Source: Alistipes sp. (GTDB lineage: Bacteria > Bacteroidota > Bacteroidia > Bacteroidales > Rikenellaceae). From it: DNA of 17,654 nucleotides. This document shows, one piece after another, positions 7,739-16,225 of the stretch. Every line of letters begins with the position of its first letter. Position 1 is the stretch's first letter. Position numbers and translations under genes: made by a program. The notes under the pieces were generated by a model. That model saw only the letters and a list, made by a program, of their open reading frames with translations, was not told the DNA's origin and searched no databases. The stretch spans positions 1 through 17,654 of the forward strand of contig JAFXIS010000067.1 in assembly GCA_017532885.1 (NCBI GenBank). Reading direction: 5' to 3'.

Positions 7739-8308
7739 TTATCTGTTTAACAGGAGTAACAATAAAGGGAGCAGGATTCCTGCTATGAGTTCTATTCCGC
7801 CACGCCCCCAAAGTCCGCGCTTGCCCTTAAGCATTACGATACCGGTGAGGGTTATAATGATAAGCCCGAATGAGAAGATGTCGGAAAACCAGGTCCACCA
7901 CTTTCCGGGGTTGTAGTGAAGTGTTGTCATCGCGCTAATCATGTGCCTTCGGCGCAACGACTCGTAAACCGCCTCTCCGCTTGAAATATCCACGATGAGC
8001 GAAGAGCCTCCACTCAAAAATACTTTCAACTGCTCGGGCTGAGGGAAATAGTGCTTCATATATCGCTCCGAAACACCCATCTGCTGCATAATCGCCTCGA
8101 CCTGCTGCTTTGAAAACGCCTCCTTTTGAGGAAGATTGTCAAGTTTCGCCTCGCTGCGTGTTACGACAAAGTGTGGGTTGATTGTATCGCGATGATTCAT
8201 AACAAAACCGGATATGGCGTAAATCAACACCATACCCGACAGAAAGAATGATAATTCGCGATGGAGCGTGCGACTCCAGCGGCGCAATTTATCCTTCGAT
8301 AATTTCAT
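7739..8308 (-). CDS. PepSY-associated transmembrane-helix protein
   Basis: This 189-residue inner-membrane protein has hydrophobic segments at about 20-36, 141-161 and 171-187. Between TM1 and TM2 lies a roughly 100-residue extracytoplasmic PepSY-like domain (about 41-135). The start TLHRELSFFLSG, the LIYAISGFVMNHRDTINPHF-type TM1 boundary and the end GKWWTWFSDIFSF are typical of the PepSY_TM-like group. His16 and His39 flank TM1, while His122 and His131 precede TM2, so heme or metal ligation is possible but unproven. Family members often work with iron or redox systems. Its ATG overlaps the upstream lipoprotein gene by 20 bp, which indicates translational coupling. The overlap also supports the chosen start. 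Confidence 0.85.
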   Translation of the reverse strand: MKLSKDKLRRWSRTLHRELSFFLSGMVLIYAISGFVMNHRDTINPHFVVTRSEAKLDNLPQKEAFSKQQVEAIMQQMGVSERYMKHYFPQPEQLKVFLSGGSSLIVDISSGEAVYESLRRRHMISAMTTLHYNPGKWWTWFSDIFSFGLIIITLTGIVMLKGKRGLWGRGGIELIAGILLPLLLLLLNR

Positions 8309-8864
8309 AGCTTATAGCCTCGATGAAGTAGAATGAGAGATAAGCCTTGCCCTCTGCCTGCTCGCGAGCTGCGATTCTTGCACGGAAGTCGGCAATACGC
8401 TCTGCGGTAGTATTTGCAGTCTCACCGCGCGCAGCCTTCTCGGTAGAGCATCCGCCCTCGCCATCACCATGATGCTCAATGCCTTCAGTCTGCTCCCATT
8501 TCTGGAGATATGCTTCGTCAAGGCGCTCCTCCATGAGGATACCCTTAACCTTTACAATGCTGTTTGCGCACTTCTGGTTAAATGCACCGAGCTTTGCAGC
8601 CTCTACGCGGAGAGTCTTGCTATCGTCACTACCCATGAGGAACATCTTTGTAGCACCGTGGCTGCAAAGGTGTGTGCAGATAGCCTCAACCTCAACCTCC
8701 TGACCGGTAAGAGTCTCTGCGCCCTCCAATAGAGCATCTACATCCATTACGGCAACCTCAGTTGCACTCTCTGTGGTTACACTCTTCTTAGCATTGCGAT
8801 TTCCGCAAGCAACCATTGCAGTAGCCAATACTATTGAAATGGCCAAAATGATAATTTTTTTCAT
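8289..8864 (-). CDS. Lipoprotein of unknown function with a CxHxCxH motif
   Basis: This 191-residue protein has a lipoprotein signal ending MVAC (Cys20). A compact domain follows (about 40-125) with alternating strands such as LTGQEVEVEAICTHLC, MFLMGSDDSKTLRVEA and NSIVKVKGIL, suggesting an OB-like beta barrel; this is inference from pattern. It carries C63-x-H65-x-C67-x-H69, then C99, a HHGDGEGGC segment (H131, H132, C139) and a charged, probably helical C-terminal part. The Cys/His arrangement suggests metal, heme or redox chemistry in the periplasm. It is first in a two-gene operon and overlaps the PepSY membrane protein gene by 20 bp, so the two products probably act together. I cannot name a specific family with confidence. 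Confidence 0.82.
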   Translation of the reverse strand: MKKIIILAISIVLATAMVACGNRNAKKSVTTESATEVAVMDVDALLEGAETLTGQEVEVEAICTHLCSHGATKMFLMGSDDSKTLRVEAAKLGAFNQKCANSIVKVKGILMEERLDEAYLQKWEQTEGIEHHGDGEGGCSTEKAARGETANTTAERIADFRARIAAREQAEGKAYLSFYFIEAISYEIIEG

Positions 8865-8904
8865 AGTTTGTAAATATTTGTGTTCGTATTTTTATCGTTT
8901 TGCA

Positions 8905-8927
8905 GATATGTCTATTAATAGATATGT
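8905..8927. promoter_or_regulatory. Candidate operator: palindrome flanked by direct repeats
   Basis: TCTATTAATAGA (8911-8922) is a perfect 12-bp palindrome, and GATATGT occurs twice around it (8905-8911 and 8921-8927). The block covers the predicted start point and early leader of the lipoprotein-PepSY transcript, where a repressor would act. The regulator is unknown. Confidence 0.4.
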
Positions 8928-8929
8928 TA

Positions 8930-8937
8930 CAAAGGTA
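8930..8937 (-). promoter_or_regulatory. -7 box for the lipoprotein-PepSY operon
   Basis: The minus strand reads TACCTTTG, an exact Bacteroidetes -7 element, placing the start near 8924 and a leader of about 60 nt before ATG at 8864. No clear TTTG box is visible upstream. A palindrome and a direct repeat lie immediately downstream of this box (8905-8927). Confidence 0.6.
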
Positions 8938-9034
8938 AAAAATTTTTTGAAATAGTTCGCTATGGGTTAAAGTTATTTATTGCATTAAAATCATATGTTT
9001 TAATTGTTTTTACTCGTTTTTGTGATAAATGTAC

Positions 9035-9042
9035 TACCTTTG
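9035..9042 (+). promoter_or_regulatory. -7 box for the metallophosphoesterase gene
   Basis: TACCTTTG on the plus strand gives a predicted start near 9048 and a leader of roughly 45 nt. T-rich sequence with several TTG/TTTG words precedes it, but none has ideal spacing. Confidence 0.55.
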
Positions 9043-9094
9043 TTTTTTGTTAAGATTATTTTGAGTGGCGGAACGGTTTATGTAATATTCGTTG

Positions 9095-10210
9095 ATGATG
9101 AAGATGTTTTTCTTGGTATTTTTGATTGCATATCTTGGCGGTAATCTATATATATTCTTGCGCGTAATGTCGCTTTTTGCGGGTGCGTCGTGTGGCGTAA
9201 AAATGCTCTTTGCGTTAATCTTTTGGTTGGCGGCGTTCTCGATGATGATAGCGCTCTTTGCGCGAAATGCAGGCCTGCCCGATGTTGTTATGAGCACACT
9301 TTACCGCGTAGGCTCGGTGTGGATGGTATTTACGCTTTATATGGTGCTGGCACTTGTGGTCTTCGATGTGGCGAAGCTGTTCTTGCCGACTATCAGCCAT
9401 GGGGTGCTTTATGCCGCAGGTGTTTCGGCGTGTCTGCTGATTTACGGCTATTGGAATTATCGGCATCCTGAGGTCGAGCATTTCGATATCGAGGTTGAAA
9501 AGCCGATGAAGGGAGAATTGAAGATTGTAGCGGTGAGCGATATACATTTAGGTGATGGTACCGACAAAAAGGCACTTCGTCGCTATGTCGATATGATAAA
9601 TGCCGAAAATCCCGATGTGGTGCTTATTGGCGGCGATTTGGTTGATAATTCGTTGCGACCACTCATTAACCATAATATGGCGGAGGAGCTATCTCGTCTG
9701 CATGCTCCGCAGGGAGTATTTATGGCGGCAGGAAATCATGAATATATCAGCGGCATAGAGGCTGTTGAGCGCTATTTGGCAGCTACGCCCATTCGACTAT
9801 TGCGGGATAGTGTTGTTACTCTTCCTTCGGGCGTACAGATTGTGGGGCGTGACGATAAAACCAATCGACATCGAGCGGCGTTGCCTGCACTGTTGGAGCG
9901 TTGCGACATGTCGCAACCTGTTGTGGTGATTGACCATCAGCCATACGATTTGGCGAAGGCTGATGCTGCGGGTGTGGATTTGCAGTTCAGTGGTCATACA
10001 CATCATGGGCAGGTGTGGCCCGTAAGCCTTTTGACCGAGAAGATTTTCGAGCAGAGCCACGGCTATCGAAAATGGTCGCACGCGCATATTTTTGTGTCGA
10101 GTGGCTTGTCGTTGTGGGGACCTCCGTTCCGTATCGGTACGAAGAGCGATATGGCGGTGTTTAACTTGAAATCGGCGCAGGACGCTAATCTTCAGCAAAG
10201 TAATCAATAA
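9095..10210 (+). CDS. Membrane-anchored metallophosphoesterase (YkuE-like, calcineurin-like fold)
   Basis: The protein has about 371 residues when started at ATG 9095; a TTG at 9092 extends the frame by one codon, and 9098 and 9104 are other possible starts. Four N-terminal membrane segments (about 5-26, 36-58, 73-95 and 104-122, counted from 9092) are followed by a metallophosphoesterase domain. The metal-binding motifs are complete: SDIHLGD (D150, H152), GGDLVD (D182), GNHE (N215, H216), DHQP (H282) and GHTHHGQ (H302, H304). Such domains bind two metal ions and hydrolyse phosphoesters or pyrophosphates. Membrane-bound relatives are often linked to lipid or envelope phosphates, which is inferred here. 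The C-terminal 26 bp overlap the 3' end of uvrC on the opposite strand. Confidence 0.88.
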   Translation: MMKMFFLVFLIAYLGGNLYIFLRVMSLFAGASCGVKMLFALIFWLAAFSMMIALFARNAGLPDVVMSTLYRVGSVWMVFTLYMVLALVVFDVAKLFLPTISHGVLYAAGVSACLLIYGYWNYRHPEVEHFDIEVEKPMKGELKIVAVSDIHLGDGTDKKALRRYVDMINAENPDVVLIGGDLVDNSLRPLINHNMAEELSRLHAPQGVFMAAGNHEYISGIEAVERYLAATPIRLLRDSVVTLPSGVQIVGRDDKTNRHRAALPALLERCDMSQPVVVIDHQPYDLAKADAAGVDLQFSGHTHHGQVWPVSLLTEKIFEQSHGYRKWSHAHIFVSSGLSLWGPPFRIGTKSDMAVFNLKSAQDANLQQSNQ

Positions 10211-11999
10211 TCTTGCGGGCGCGAGCCTCGCCAACTACCTCGGAGAGCTCTTCGAGAGATGCTTCACGCACCTTTGTGACAGTCTTAAAGCGGCGCAGAA
10301 GGGCATTAAGACTCTTTGTGCCGATGCCTTCAATCTGCTCCAATTCGCTGTTGATAAATGCTTTGCTGCGCTTCTGGCGGTGGAATGTTATACCGAAGCG
10401 GTGAGCCTCGTCACGGATATGGCAGACAACCTTCAACGGCTCGCCCGTGCGGCTCAGATAGTAGGGCATAGGGTCGTTGGGATAGAACACCTCTTCGATG
10501 CGCTTTGCCAAACCGACAATCGGCACCTGATTCTCGATGCCGAGGGCACATAATACCTCATAAGCGCTCGAAAGCTGTCCCTTGCCGCCATCGACAATTA
10601 TAAGGTCGGGGAGCTCGGCGTTCTCCTCCAGAAGACGCGAATAACGACGATAGACAATCTCGCGCATCGAGGCAAAGTCGTCAGGCCCTACGACCGTCTT
10701 GACATTAAAGTGGCGATACTCTTTGCGCGAGGGCTTTCCGTCGCGGAATACGACGCACGACGCTACGGGGTTGGTGCCTTGCAGGTTGGAGTTGTCGAAG
10801 CACTCGATATGGCGAGGTTGGCGGTCGAGGTGCAACTCTCGCTGCATGGCGTTCATCAATCGCTCGGTATGGCGCTCCGGATTCTTTATTTCGAGATTCT
10901 TCATCTGCTCGGCGCGATAAATTCGTGCACTCTTGAGCGAAAACTCCAATAAATCGGCCTTCTCTCCTCGCTTGGGTACGGTGAATGTAACCTTGTCGAA
11001 GAGCAGGGTGGTCGAGGGCATAAATGGTACAATAACCTCACGAGAGAGGTCGTGTGAGATGTTTTCGACGATGTATTGTATGGCAGAAGTGAGCATCTCC
11101 TCGCGTGAAGAGTCTACGCCCGTTGTAAGGCGTACGGTATGCAGGGCGACAATAGAGCCGTGGCGCAGGCGTATGAAGTTGCAATATGCCACATCGTCAT
11201 CCTCCAAAAGCGAGAATATATCGCAATCCATAATCTTGGCACTCACAATCACCGAGCGGCTTTGGTAGTTTTCGAGTGCTGCGAGTCGCTGCTTGAAACG
11301 CTGTGCGGCCTCGAACTTCAGCTCCGAGGCGGCCTGCTGCATATTCTCCTCCAAATATCGTCGTACGGGGCGTAAATCGCCTTTGAGAACCTCCTTTGCC
11401 ATCTCTAAAAGTCGGGCGTACTCCTCCTCGCTTTGGGCTCCGATGCAGGGCCCTTTGCAATTACCTATGTGGTATTGCAGGCAGACGCCATATTTACCTC
11501 GGGCGATGTTTTGAGGTGCAAGATTCAACTTGCAGGTGCGTAGCGGAATTACTTCGCGAATAAACTCCAACACAGAGCGTTGCATCGAAATTGAGCCATA
11601 AGGTCCGAAGTATTGCGCGCCACTTTGATTTACTATGCGCGTAGATTCTATGCGTGGAAAATTCTCGCGGCGAATAACAATCCACGGATATGTCTTGTCG
11701 TCTTTGAGTAGGATGTTGTAGCGGGGCTGATGTGCCTTTATCAAAGAATTTTCCAGCAGTAGGGCATCCTGCTCGCTGTTTACTACGATATGGCGTATGT
11801 CGCAAATCTGTTTGACGAGTACCTTGACTTTGGCAGAATGCTCCTTGTTGTTGGCGAAATATGAGGATACGCGCTTACGCAGAGATTTCGCCTTGCCGAC
11901 ATATATGATTGTGTCGTTGCGGTCCAGGAATTGGTAAACTCCCGGCTCGAAAGGTAGTGCTGCAACCAACTCCCGTAATCTCTGCTCGCGACTGCTCAT
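10185..11999 (-). CDS. uvrC: Excinuclease ABC subunit C (UvrC)
   Basis: This 604-residue nucleotide excision repair nuclease makes both incisions around UvrB-bound lesions. Domains in order: GIY-YIG nuclease (GVYQF at 20-24, YVGKAKSLRKR at 33-43, Glu83); a Cys cluster C156, C173, C181, C185 matching the position of the reported 4Fe-4S ligands of E. coli UvrC; UVR/UvrB-binding helices (about 211-245); an RNase H-like nuclease with ECFDNSNLQG, IIVDGGKGQ and RDEAHRFGI supplying the Asp-Asp-His triad; and C-terminal helix-hairpin-helix repeats (IEGIGTKSLNALL onward). It is full length. It starts 23 bp after the folate enzyme gene, so the two are probably cotranscribed. Its end overlaps the metallophosphoesterase gene tail to tail. 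Confidence 0.97.
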   Translation of the reverse strand: MSSREQRLRELVAALPFEPGVYQFLDRNDTIIYVGKAKSLRKRVSSYFANNKEHSAKVKVLVKQICDIRHIVVNSEQDALLLENSLIKAHQPRYNILLKDDKTYPWIVIRRENFPRIESTRIVNQSGAQYFGPYGSISMQRSVLEFIREVIPLRTCKLNLAPQNIARGKYGVCLQYHIGNCKGPCIGAQSEEEYARLLEMAKEVLKGDLRPVRRYLEENMQQAASELKFEAAQRFKQRLAALENYQSRSVIVSAKIMDCDIFSLLEDDDVAYCNFIRLRHGSIVALHTVRLTTGVDSSREEMLTSAIQYIVENISHDLSREVIVPFMPSTTLLFDKVTFTVPKRGEKADLLEFSLKSARIYRAEQMKNLEIKNPERHTERLMNAMQRELHLDRQPRHIECFDNSNLQGTNPVASCVVFRDGKPSRKEYRHFNVKTVVGPDDFASMREIVYRRYSRLLEENAELPDLIIVDGGKGQLSSAYEVLCALGIENQVPIVGLAKRIEEVFYPNDPMPYYLSRTGEPLKVVCHIRDEAHRFGITFHRQKRSKAFINSELEQIEGIGTKSLNALLRRFKTVTKVREASLEELSEVVGEARARKIIDYFAED

Positions 12000-12022
12000 A
12001 GTGCAAAGTTATAAATTTTTCG

Positions 12023-12571
12023 CTATTTTGTATCGGCCGTGATGACTATGTCGGCGCGTCGGTCGTGTGGCTCGACGGGTAATTTGTCGATGAGTTGATG
12101 TCGATAACATACTCCGACGCATAATGCCCGAAATCCCTCGCTCGCCGTATATCGGTCGTAAAAACCTTTACCTCGGCCCAAACGGTCACCTTGAGGAGTG
12201 AATGCCACTCCGGGGAGAATCATCAAATCGATATCCTCGGCGGCGCAAGGCGTTGCTCCCTGTGGCTCATTTATGCCGTATGCTCCGGCGGATATTTCTG
12301 TGGGTTTATAGTCAAAAAAATCCATCTCGGCTACGCCCGATTCATCGGCCGTTATGCGGGGTACTACAACTCTGCATAACGCGGCCAAGCGATTAATGTC
12401 GATACCTATTTCGTCGAAAAGGGGCATAAATGCTGCCACAACCGACGGCTTTGTCCTTAAAATCAGTTGATTCAACTGCTCGGTTACGGCTGAGGCTTCC
12501 TCCCTCTTTTGAGCCTCTGTTATGTTGGTATTCAATAGCTTGATAGCCGCTCTTATCTCTCTTTTTTTCAT
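12023..12571 (-). CDS. 5-formyltetrahydrofolate cyclo-ligase
   Basis: This 182-residue cytosolic enzyme of the MTHFS/YgfA family converts 5-formyl-THF to 5,10-methenyl-THF using ATP. The basic N-terminus MKKREIRA and the folate-binding segment FMPLFDEIGID (48-58) are present. So is the family signature at 119-141, with LPGVAF, then GDRLGRGKGFYDRY as the nucleotide-binding loop. The late PHDRRAD segment (168-174) is also typical. Length is normal and all hallmarks are intact. It lies immediately upstream of uvrC on the same strand and is divergent from the frd operon, from which it is separated by 133 bp. No convincing minus-strand -7 box is seen in that gap. Confidence 0.93.
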   Translation of the reverse strand: MKKREIRAAIKLLNTNITEAQKREEASAVTEQLNQLILRTKPSVVAAFMPLFDEIGIDINRLAALCRVVVPRITADESGVAEMDFFDYKPTEISAGAYGINEPQGATPCAAEDIDLMILPGVAFTPQGDRLGRGKGFYDRYTASEGFRALCVGVCYRHQLIDKLPVEPHDRRADIVITADTK

Positions 12572-12621
12572 AATATCTCGTAAAAATGCAAAAATGCGTA
12601 TAAAATAGGTCGCTTTTTCTA

Positions 12622-12660
12622 TTGTTATTCTGCAAACATTTGTTATCTTTGCAGAGATAA
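12622..12660 (+). promoter_or_regulatory. frd operon promoter with overlapping palindrome
   Basis: TTG (12622-12624), a 19-bp spacer and TATCTTTG (12644-12651) form a good Bacteroidetes promoter with a start near 12657 and a leader of about 48 nt. The -7 box lies inside an imperfect palindrome, with TTATCT (12643-12648) and AGATAA (12655-12660) around TTGCAG, a plausible operator or a start-site hairpin. Confidence 0.65.
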
Positions 12661-12704
12661 TGGAAATCTATTTCACAAACAAAAATAAACAAAAATTTTA
12701 GATT

Positions 12705-13463
12705 ATGAGCTGTTTTTTATGCAATTCATCTCTCGGAAAGAAGTTGGTGATGAGTATAACGGGTTGCTGCCTTGTACTCTTCCTTCTGTTCCACATGTCA
12801 ATGAACCTCGTTGCATTGATTAGTGCGGAGGCTTACAACACAATCTGCTCGTTACTTGGCGCCAACTGGTATGCTTTGGTAGCTACTGCAGGTTTGGCAG
12901 TGTTGGTAGTGCTCCATTTTGTTTACGCGTTGATTCTCACAATCAACAACTATCGCGCTCGCGGTACACAGCGTTACGCTGTTACAGCTGCGGAGCCCGG
13001 TGTTGAGTGGGCTTCAAAGAACATGCTTGTTTTGGGCGTAATCGTTGTCTTGGGTTTGGGTGTACACCTTGTACACTTCTGGTCAAAGATGATGCTCGTG
13101 GAGTTGATGGGCGCTGAGGGCTCGATGGTGGCAGGTGAGTTTGTTCACGCTACCGATGGTGCTGCACTTATCGCATTCACATTCTCTAAGTGGTACAATG
13201 TAGTTATCTACATCGTATGGTTGGCTGCATTGTGGTTCCACCTCAATCACGGCGTATGGTCTATGGTTCAGACCGTAGGTTGGGCTAACGATACTTGGTA
13301 TCCTCGTCTAAAGTGCATCGCAAAGATTGTCTCTACACTTATCGTGTTGGGCTTTATGGCTGTGGTTGTAGCATTCTTCGTATGCAGCCTTTGCGGTGAT
13401 TGCTCTGCTGCCGCTGCTTGCACTGAGGCTTGCCACTCTTGCGCTGGTTGTGGTGCTCACTAA
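12705..13463 (+). CDS. frdC: Fumarate reductase / succinate dehydrogenase cytochrome b subunit
   Basis: This 252-residue membrane anchor is of the five-helix, diheme b type (also called sdhC), as in Wolinella and Bacteroides. Helices lie at about 14-38, 54-80, 105-128, 163-185 and 205-229. Candidate heme ligands are His30 (LLFHMSMN), His71 (LHFVYAL), His121 or His124 (VHLVHFW) and His179 or His182 (WFHLNHG). It passes electrons between menaquinol and the iron-sulfur subunit. The odd feature is a C-terminal tail with seven Cys in the last 26 residues (C227, 230, 233, 239, 243, 246, 249), plus C3 and C6 at the N-terminus. By family topology this tail should be periplasmic. It is first of three genes in frdCAB order, 35 bp before frdA. 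Confidence 0.93.
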   Translation: MSCFLCNSSLGKKLVMSITGCCLVLFLLFHMSMNLVALISAEAYNTICSLLGANWYALVATAGLAVLVVLHFVYALILTINNYRARGTQRYAVTAAEPGVEWASKNMLVLGVIVVLGLGVHLVHFWSKMMLVELMGAEGSMVAGEFVHATDGAALIAFTFSKWYNVVIYIVWLAALWFHLNHGVWSMVQTVGWANDTWYPRLKCIAKIVSTLIVLGFMAVVVAFFVCSLCGDCSAAAACTEACHSCAGCGAH

Positions 13464-13498
13464 CAGATTTTTTTCGGAACAATTAAAAACAGACAAAT

Positions 13499-15445
13499 AT
13501 GGCTTTAAAGTTAGATTCAAAGATTCCTGCTGGTGAATTGGCTCAGAAATGGAGCAATCACAAGGCGGCTATCAAGGTTGTCAGCCCCGCAAATAAGCGT
13601 AAACTCGACATCATCATCGTTGGTACCGGTTTGGGTGGTGCATCTGCAGCTGCTTCACTCGGTGAGTTGGGCTACAATGTAAAGGTGTTCTGCATTCAGG
13701 ACTCTCCTCGTCGTGCGCACTCTATCGCAGCGCAGGGCGGTATCAATGCAGCGAAGAACTATCAGAACGATAACGACTCTGTATATCGTCTTTTCTATGA
13801 TACTATCAAGGGTGGTGACTACCGCGCTCGTGAGGCTAATGTATATCGTTTGGCAGAGGTTTCTAACCTTATCATCGACCAGTGCGTAGCTCAGGGTGTT
13901 CCTTTTGCTCGTGAGTACGGCGGTTTGTTGGCTAACCGTTCATTCGGTGGTGCGCAGGTATCTCGTACATTCTATGCTCGTGGTCAGACCGGTCAGCAGC
14001 TCTTGCTCGGCGCTTATGCTGCGTTGAACAAGGAGATTGCCGCAGGTTCTGTAAAGAGCTACCCTCGTCACGAGATGTTGGATATCGTAGTTGAGGATGG
14101 CGAGGCTAAGGGTATCATCGCTCGTAACCTGGTAACAGGTGAGATTGAGCGTCATGGTGCGCACGCTGTGGTTATCGCAACAGGTGGTTACGGTAATGTA
14201 TTCTTCCTCTCTACAAACGCTATGGGTTCTAACGGCTCGGCTGCATTCCAGTGCTACCGCAAGGGTGCAGGTTTCGCTAACCCCTGCTTTACTCAGATTC
14301 ACCCCACATGTATTCCTATCCACGGAACACAGCAGTCAAAGCTGACTTTGATGTCAGAGTCTTTGCGTAACGATGGTCGTATCTGGGTACCGAAGAAGAT
14401 GGAGGATGTTGAGGCTATCCGCAAGGGTACAAAGATGCCTTCAGATATTGCAGAGGAGGATCGCGACTACTATTTGGAGCGTCGTTATCCCGCTTTCGGA
14501 AACTTGGTTCCTCGTGATGTTGCATCGCGTGCTGCTAAGGAGCGTTGCGACGCAGGTTATGGCGTAAACGAGACAGGTTTGGCTGTATTCCTCGATTTCA
14601 AGACCGCTATTGACCGTTTGGGTAAGGATATCATCAAGCAGCGTTATGGCAACCTCTTCGATATGTATGAGGAGATTACCGATGTAAGCCCATATGAGCA
14701 GCCTATGCAGATTTTCCCCGCCGTACACTATACAATGGGTGGTATCTGGGTTGATTACAACTTGATGACTACAATCCCCGGCTTGTATGCTATCGGTGAG
14801 GCTAACTTCTCTGACCACGGAGCAAACCGCTTGGGTGCATCGGCTTTGATGCAGGGCTTGGCAGATGGTTACTTCGTATTGCCTTACACTATTGGCGATT
14901 ACCTCTCAAAGAAGATTCAGGCTCCGAAGGTATCAACCGATACTCCTGCATTTGCTGAGGCTGAGAAGGCTGTTAAGGCTAAGATTGAGAAGTTGTTCGC
15001 TATTAAGGGTAAGCAGTCGGTAGACGATATCCACAAGCGTTTGGGCCACATCATGTGGGACAATGTGGGTATGGCTCGTACCAAGGAGTCTTTGGAAAAG
15101 GCTATTAAGGAGATTCAGGCACTTCGCAAGGAGTTCTGGACAGACCTTAAGTTGGTAGGTACTGCCGATTCGTTCAATGTTGAGTTGGAGAAGGCTTTGC
15201 GCTTGGTTGATTACTTGGAGCTTGGTGAGTTGATGGCACGCGACGCGTTGAACCGTGAGGAGTCTTGCGGTGGTCACTTCCGCTCAGAGCACCAGACCGA
15301 GGAGGGTGAGGCTTTGCGTCATGACGAGGAGTTTGCTTATGCTGCCGTTTGGGAGTATAAGGGTATGGATGTAGCTCCCGAGCTTACAAAGGAGCCTCTC
15401 GAGTACGAGTTCACTCATCGTGCACAGCGTAACTATAAGGATTAA
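13499..15445 (+). CDS. frdA: Fumarate reductase / succinate dehydrogenase flavoprotein subunit
   Basis: This 648-residue catalytic subunit (sdhA/frdA) interconverts fumarate and succinate on the cytoplasmic face. The FAD-binding fold is [10 protein letters not shown] (GxGxxG at 42-47). The covalent-FAD histidine is His74 in [11 protein letters not shown]. Substrate and catalytic residues are His268 in QIHPT, Arg339 in LVPRD, His410 in HYTMGG and Arg444 in GANRLGAS. The capping domain and C-terminal helical domain are complete. Codon use is strongly biased (CGT, GGT, GAG, AAG), as expected of a highly expressed gene. It is flanked by the cytochrome b gene 35 bp before and the iron-sulfur gene 33 bp after. 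In an anaerobic Bacteroidales the main direction is probably fumarate reduction; sequence alone does not decide it. Confidence 0.97.
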   Translation: MALKLDSKIPAGELAQKWSNHKAAIKVVSPANKRKLDIIIVGTGLGGASAAASLGELGYNVKVFCIQDSPRRAHSIAAQGGINAAKNYQNDNDSVYRLFYDTIKGGDYRAREANVYRLAEVSNLIIDQCVAQGVPFAREYGGLLANRSFGGAQVSRTFYARGQTGQQLLLGAYAALNKEIAAGSVKSYPRHEMLDIVVEDGEAKGIIARNLVTGEIERHGAHAVVIATGGYGNVFFLSTNAMGSNGSAAFQCYRKGAGFANPCFTQIHPTCIPIHGTQQSKLTLMSESLRNDGRIWVPKKMEDVEAIRKGTKMPSDIAEEDRDYYLERRYPAFGNLVPRDVASRAAKERCDAGYGVNETGLAVFLDFKTAIDRLGKDIIKQRYGNLFDMYEEITDVSPYEQPMQIFPAVHYTMGGIWVDYNLMTTIPGLYAIGEANFSDHGANRLGASALMQGLADGYFVLPYTIGDYLSKKIQAPKVSTDTPAFAEAEKAVKAKIEKLFAIKGKQSVDDIHKRLGHIMWDNVGMARTKESLEKAIKEIQALRKEFWTDLKLVGTADSFNVELEKALRLVDYLELGELMARDALNREESCGGHFRSEHQTEEGEALRHDEEFAYAAVWEYKGMDVAPELTKEPLEYEFTHRAQRNYKD

Positions 15446-15478
15446 TTTTGGCGTTGAACTTTAATAATAAATTAGACT

Positions 15479-16222
15479 ATGAATTTCACATTAAAGATAT
15501 GGCGTCAAAAGGACGCTAAAACGAAGGGCGCATTCAAGACATATAAGGTTGAGAATATCTCGCCCGACACATCGTTCCTCGAGATGCTCGACATCTTGAA
15601 TAACGATTTGGTACACGCAGGTGAAGAGCCCGTAGCATTCGACCACGATTGCCGTGAGGGTATCTGCGGTATGTGTTCATTGCATATCAATGGCCATGCA
15701 CACGGCCCTTCTCAGGCTGTTACCACTTGCCAGATGTATATGCGTAAGTTCGAGGATGGCTCTACCATCACTATCGAGCCTTGGCGTTCGGCTGCGTTCC
15801 CCGTTATTAAGGACTTGGTTGTAAACCGTGGCGCTTATGACCAGATTCTTCAGGCCGGTGGTTTCGTGTCTGTCCGTACCAACTCTGTACCCGATGGTAA
15901 CGCAATACCTATTCCTAAGGCAGATGCTGACGAGTCTATGGACGCTGCAGCTTGCGTAGGTTGTGGTGCTTGTGCTGCTACTTGTAAGAACGGCTCTGCA
16001 ATGTTGTTCGTTGCAGCTCGCGTATCGTCACTCGCAAAGTTGCCTCAGGGTCGCGTTGAGGGTGCTCGTCGTGCTAAGGCGATGGTTGCAAAGATGGACG
16101 AGTTGGGCTTCGGTAACTGTACCAATACAGGTGCTTGCCAGGCAGAGTGTCCTAAGCAGATTTCTATCGCACACATCGCTCGCTTGAATCGTGAGTTCTT
16201 GGCGGCGAAGTTGAAAGACTAA
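15479..16222 (+). CDS. frdB: Fumarate reductase / succinate dehydrogenase iron-sulfur subunit
   Basis: This 247-residue electron-transfer subunit (sdhB/frdB) links the flavoprotein to the cytochrome b. The [2Fe-2S] cysteines are C58, C63, C66 (CREGICGMC) and C84. [11 protein letters not shown] supplies C159, C162, C165 and C169, and [11 protein letters not shown] supplies C214, C220 and C224. By comparison with known complexes, C159, C162, C165 and C224 hold the [4Fe-4S] cluster, while C169, C214 and C220 hold the [3Fe-4S] cluster. All ligands are present and the length is normal. It is the last gene of the operon. A dispersed-repeat copy starts 4 bp after its stop codon and a terminator lies at 16364-16400. 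Confidence 0.96.
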   Translation: MNFTLKIWRQKDAKTKGAFKTYKVENISPDTSFLEMLDILNNDLVHAGEEPVAFDHDCREGICGMCSLHINGHAHGPSQAVTTCQMYMRKFEDGSTITIEPWRSAAFPVIKDLVVNRGAYDQILQAGGFVSVRTNSVPDGNAIPIPKADADESMDAAACVGCGACAATCKNGSAMLFVAARVSSLAKLPQGRVEGARRAKAMVAKMDELGFGNCTNTGACQAECPKQISIAHIARLNREFLAAKLKD

Positions 16223-16225
16223 GGG

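Noticed and set aside
12004..12011. TAACTTTG on the minus strand as a uvrC promoter
   Set aside because: It fits TAnnTTTG, but the start point would fall on the uvrC ATG (leaderless), there is no -33 box, and the gene follows the folate enzyme gene by only 23 bp. Cotranscription is simpler.
12393..12692. 99-codon minus-strand frame spanning the frd promoter region
   Set aside because: It overlaps the folate enzyme gene in another frame and runs across the divergent promoter region. It has no family features.
13940..14323. 127-codon antisense frame inside frdA (and similar frames at 14441-14818 and 14933-15277)
   Set aside because: These are shadows of a strongly codon-biased gene on the opposite strand, with no independent signals.
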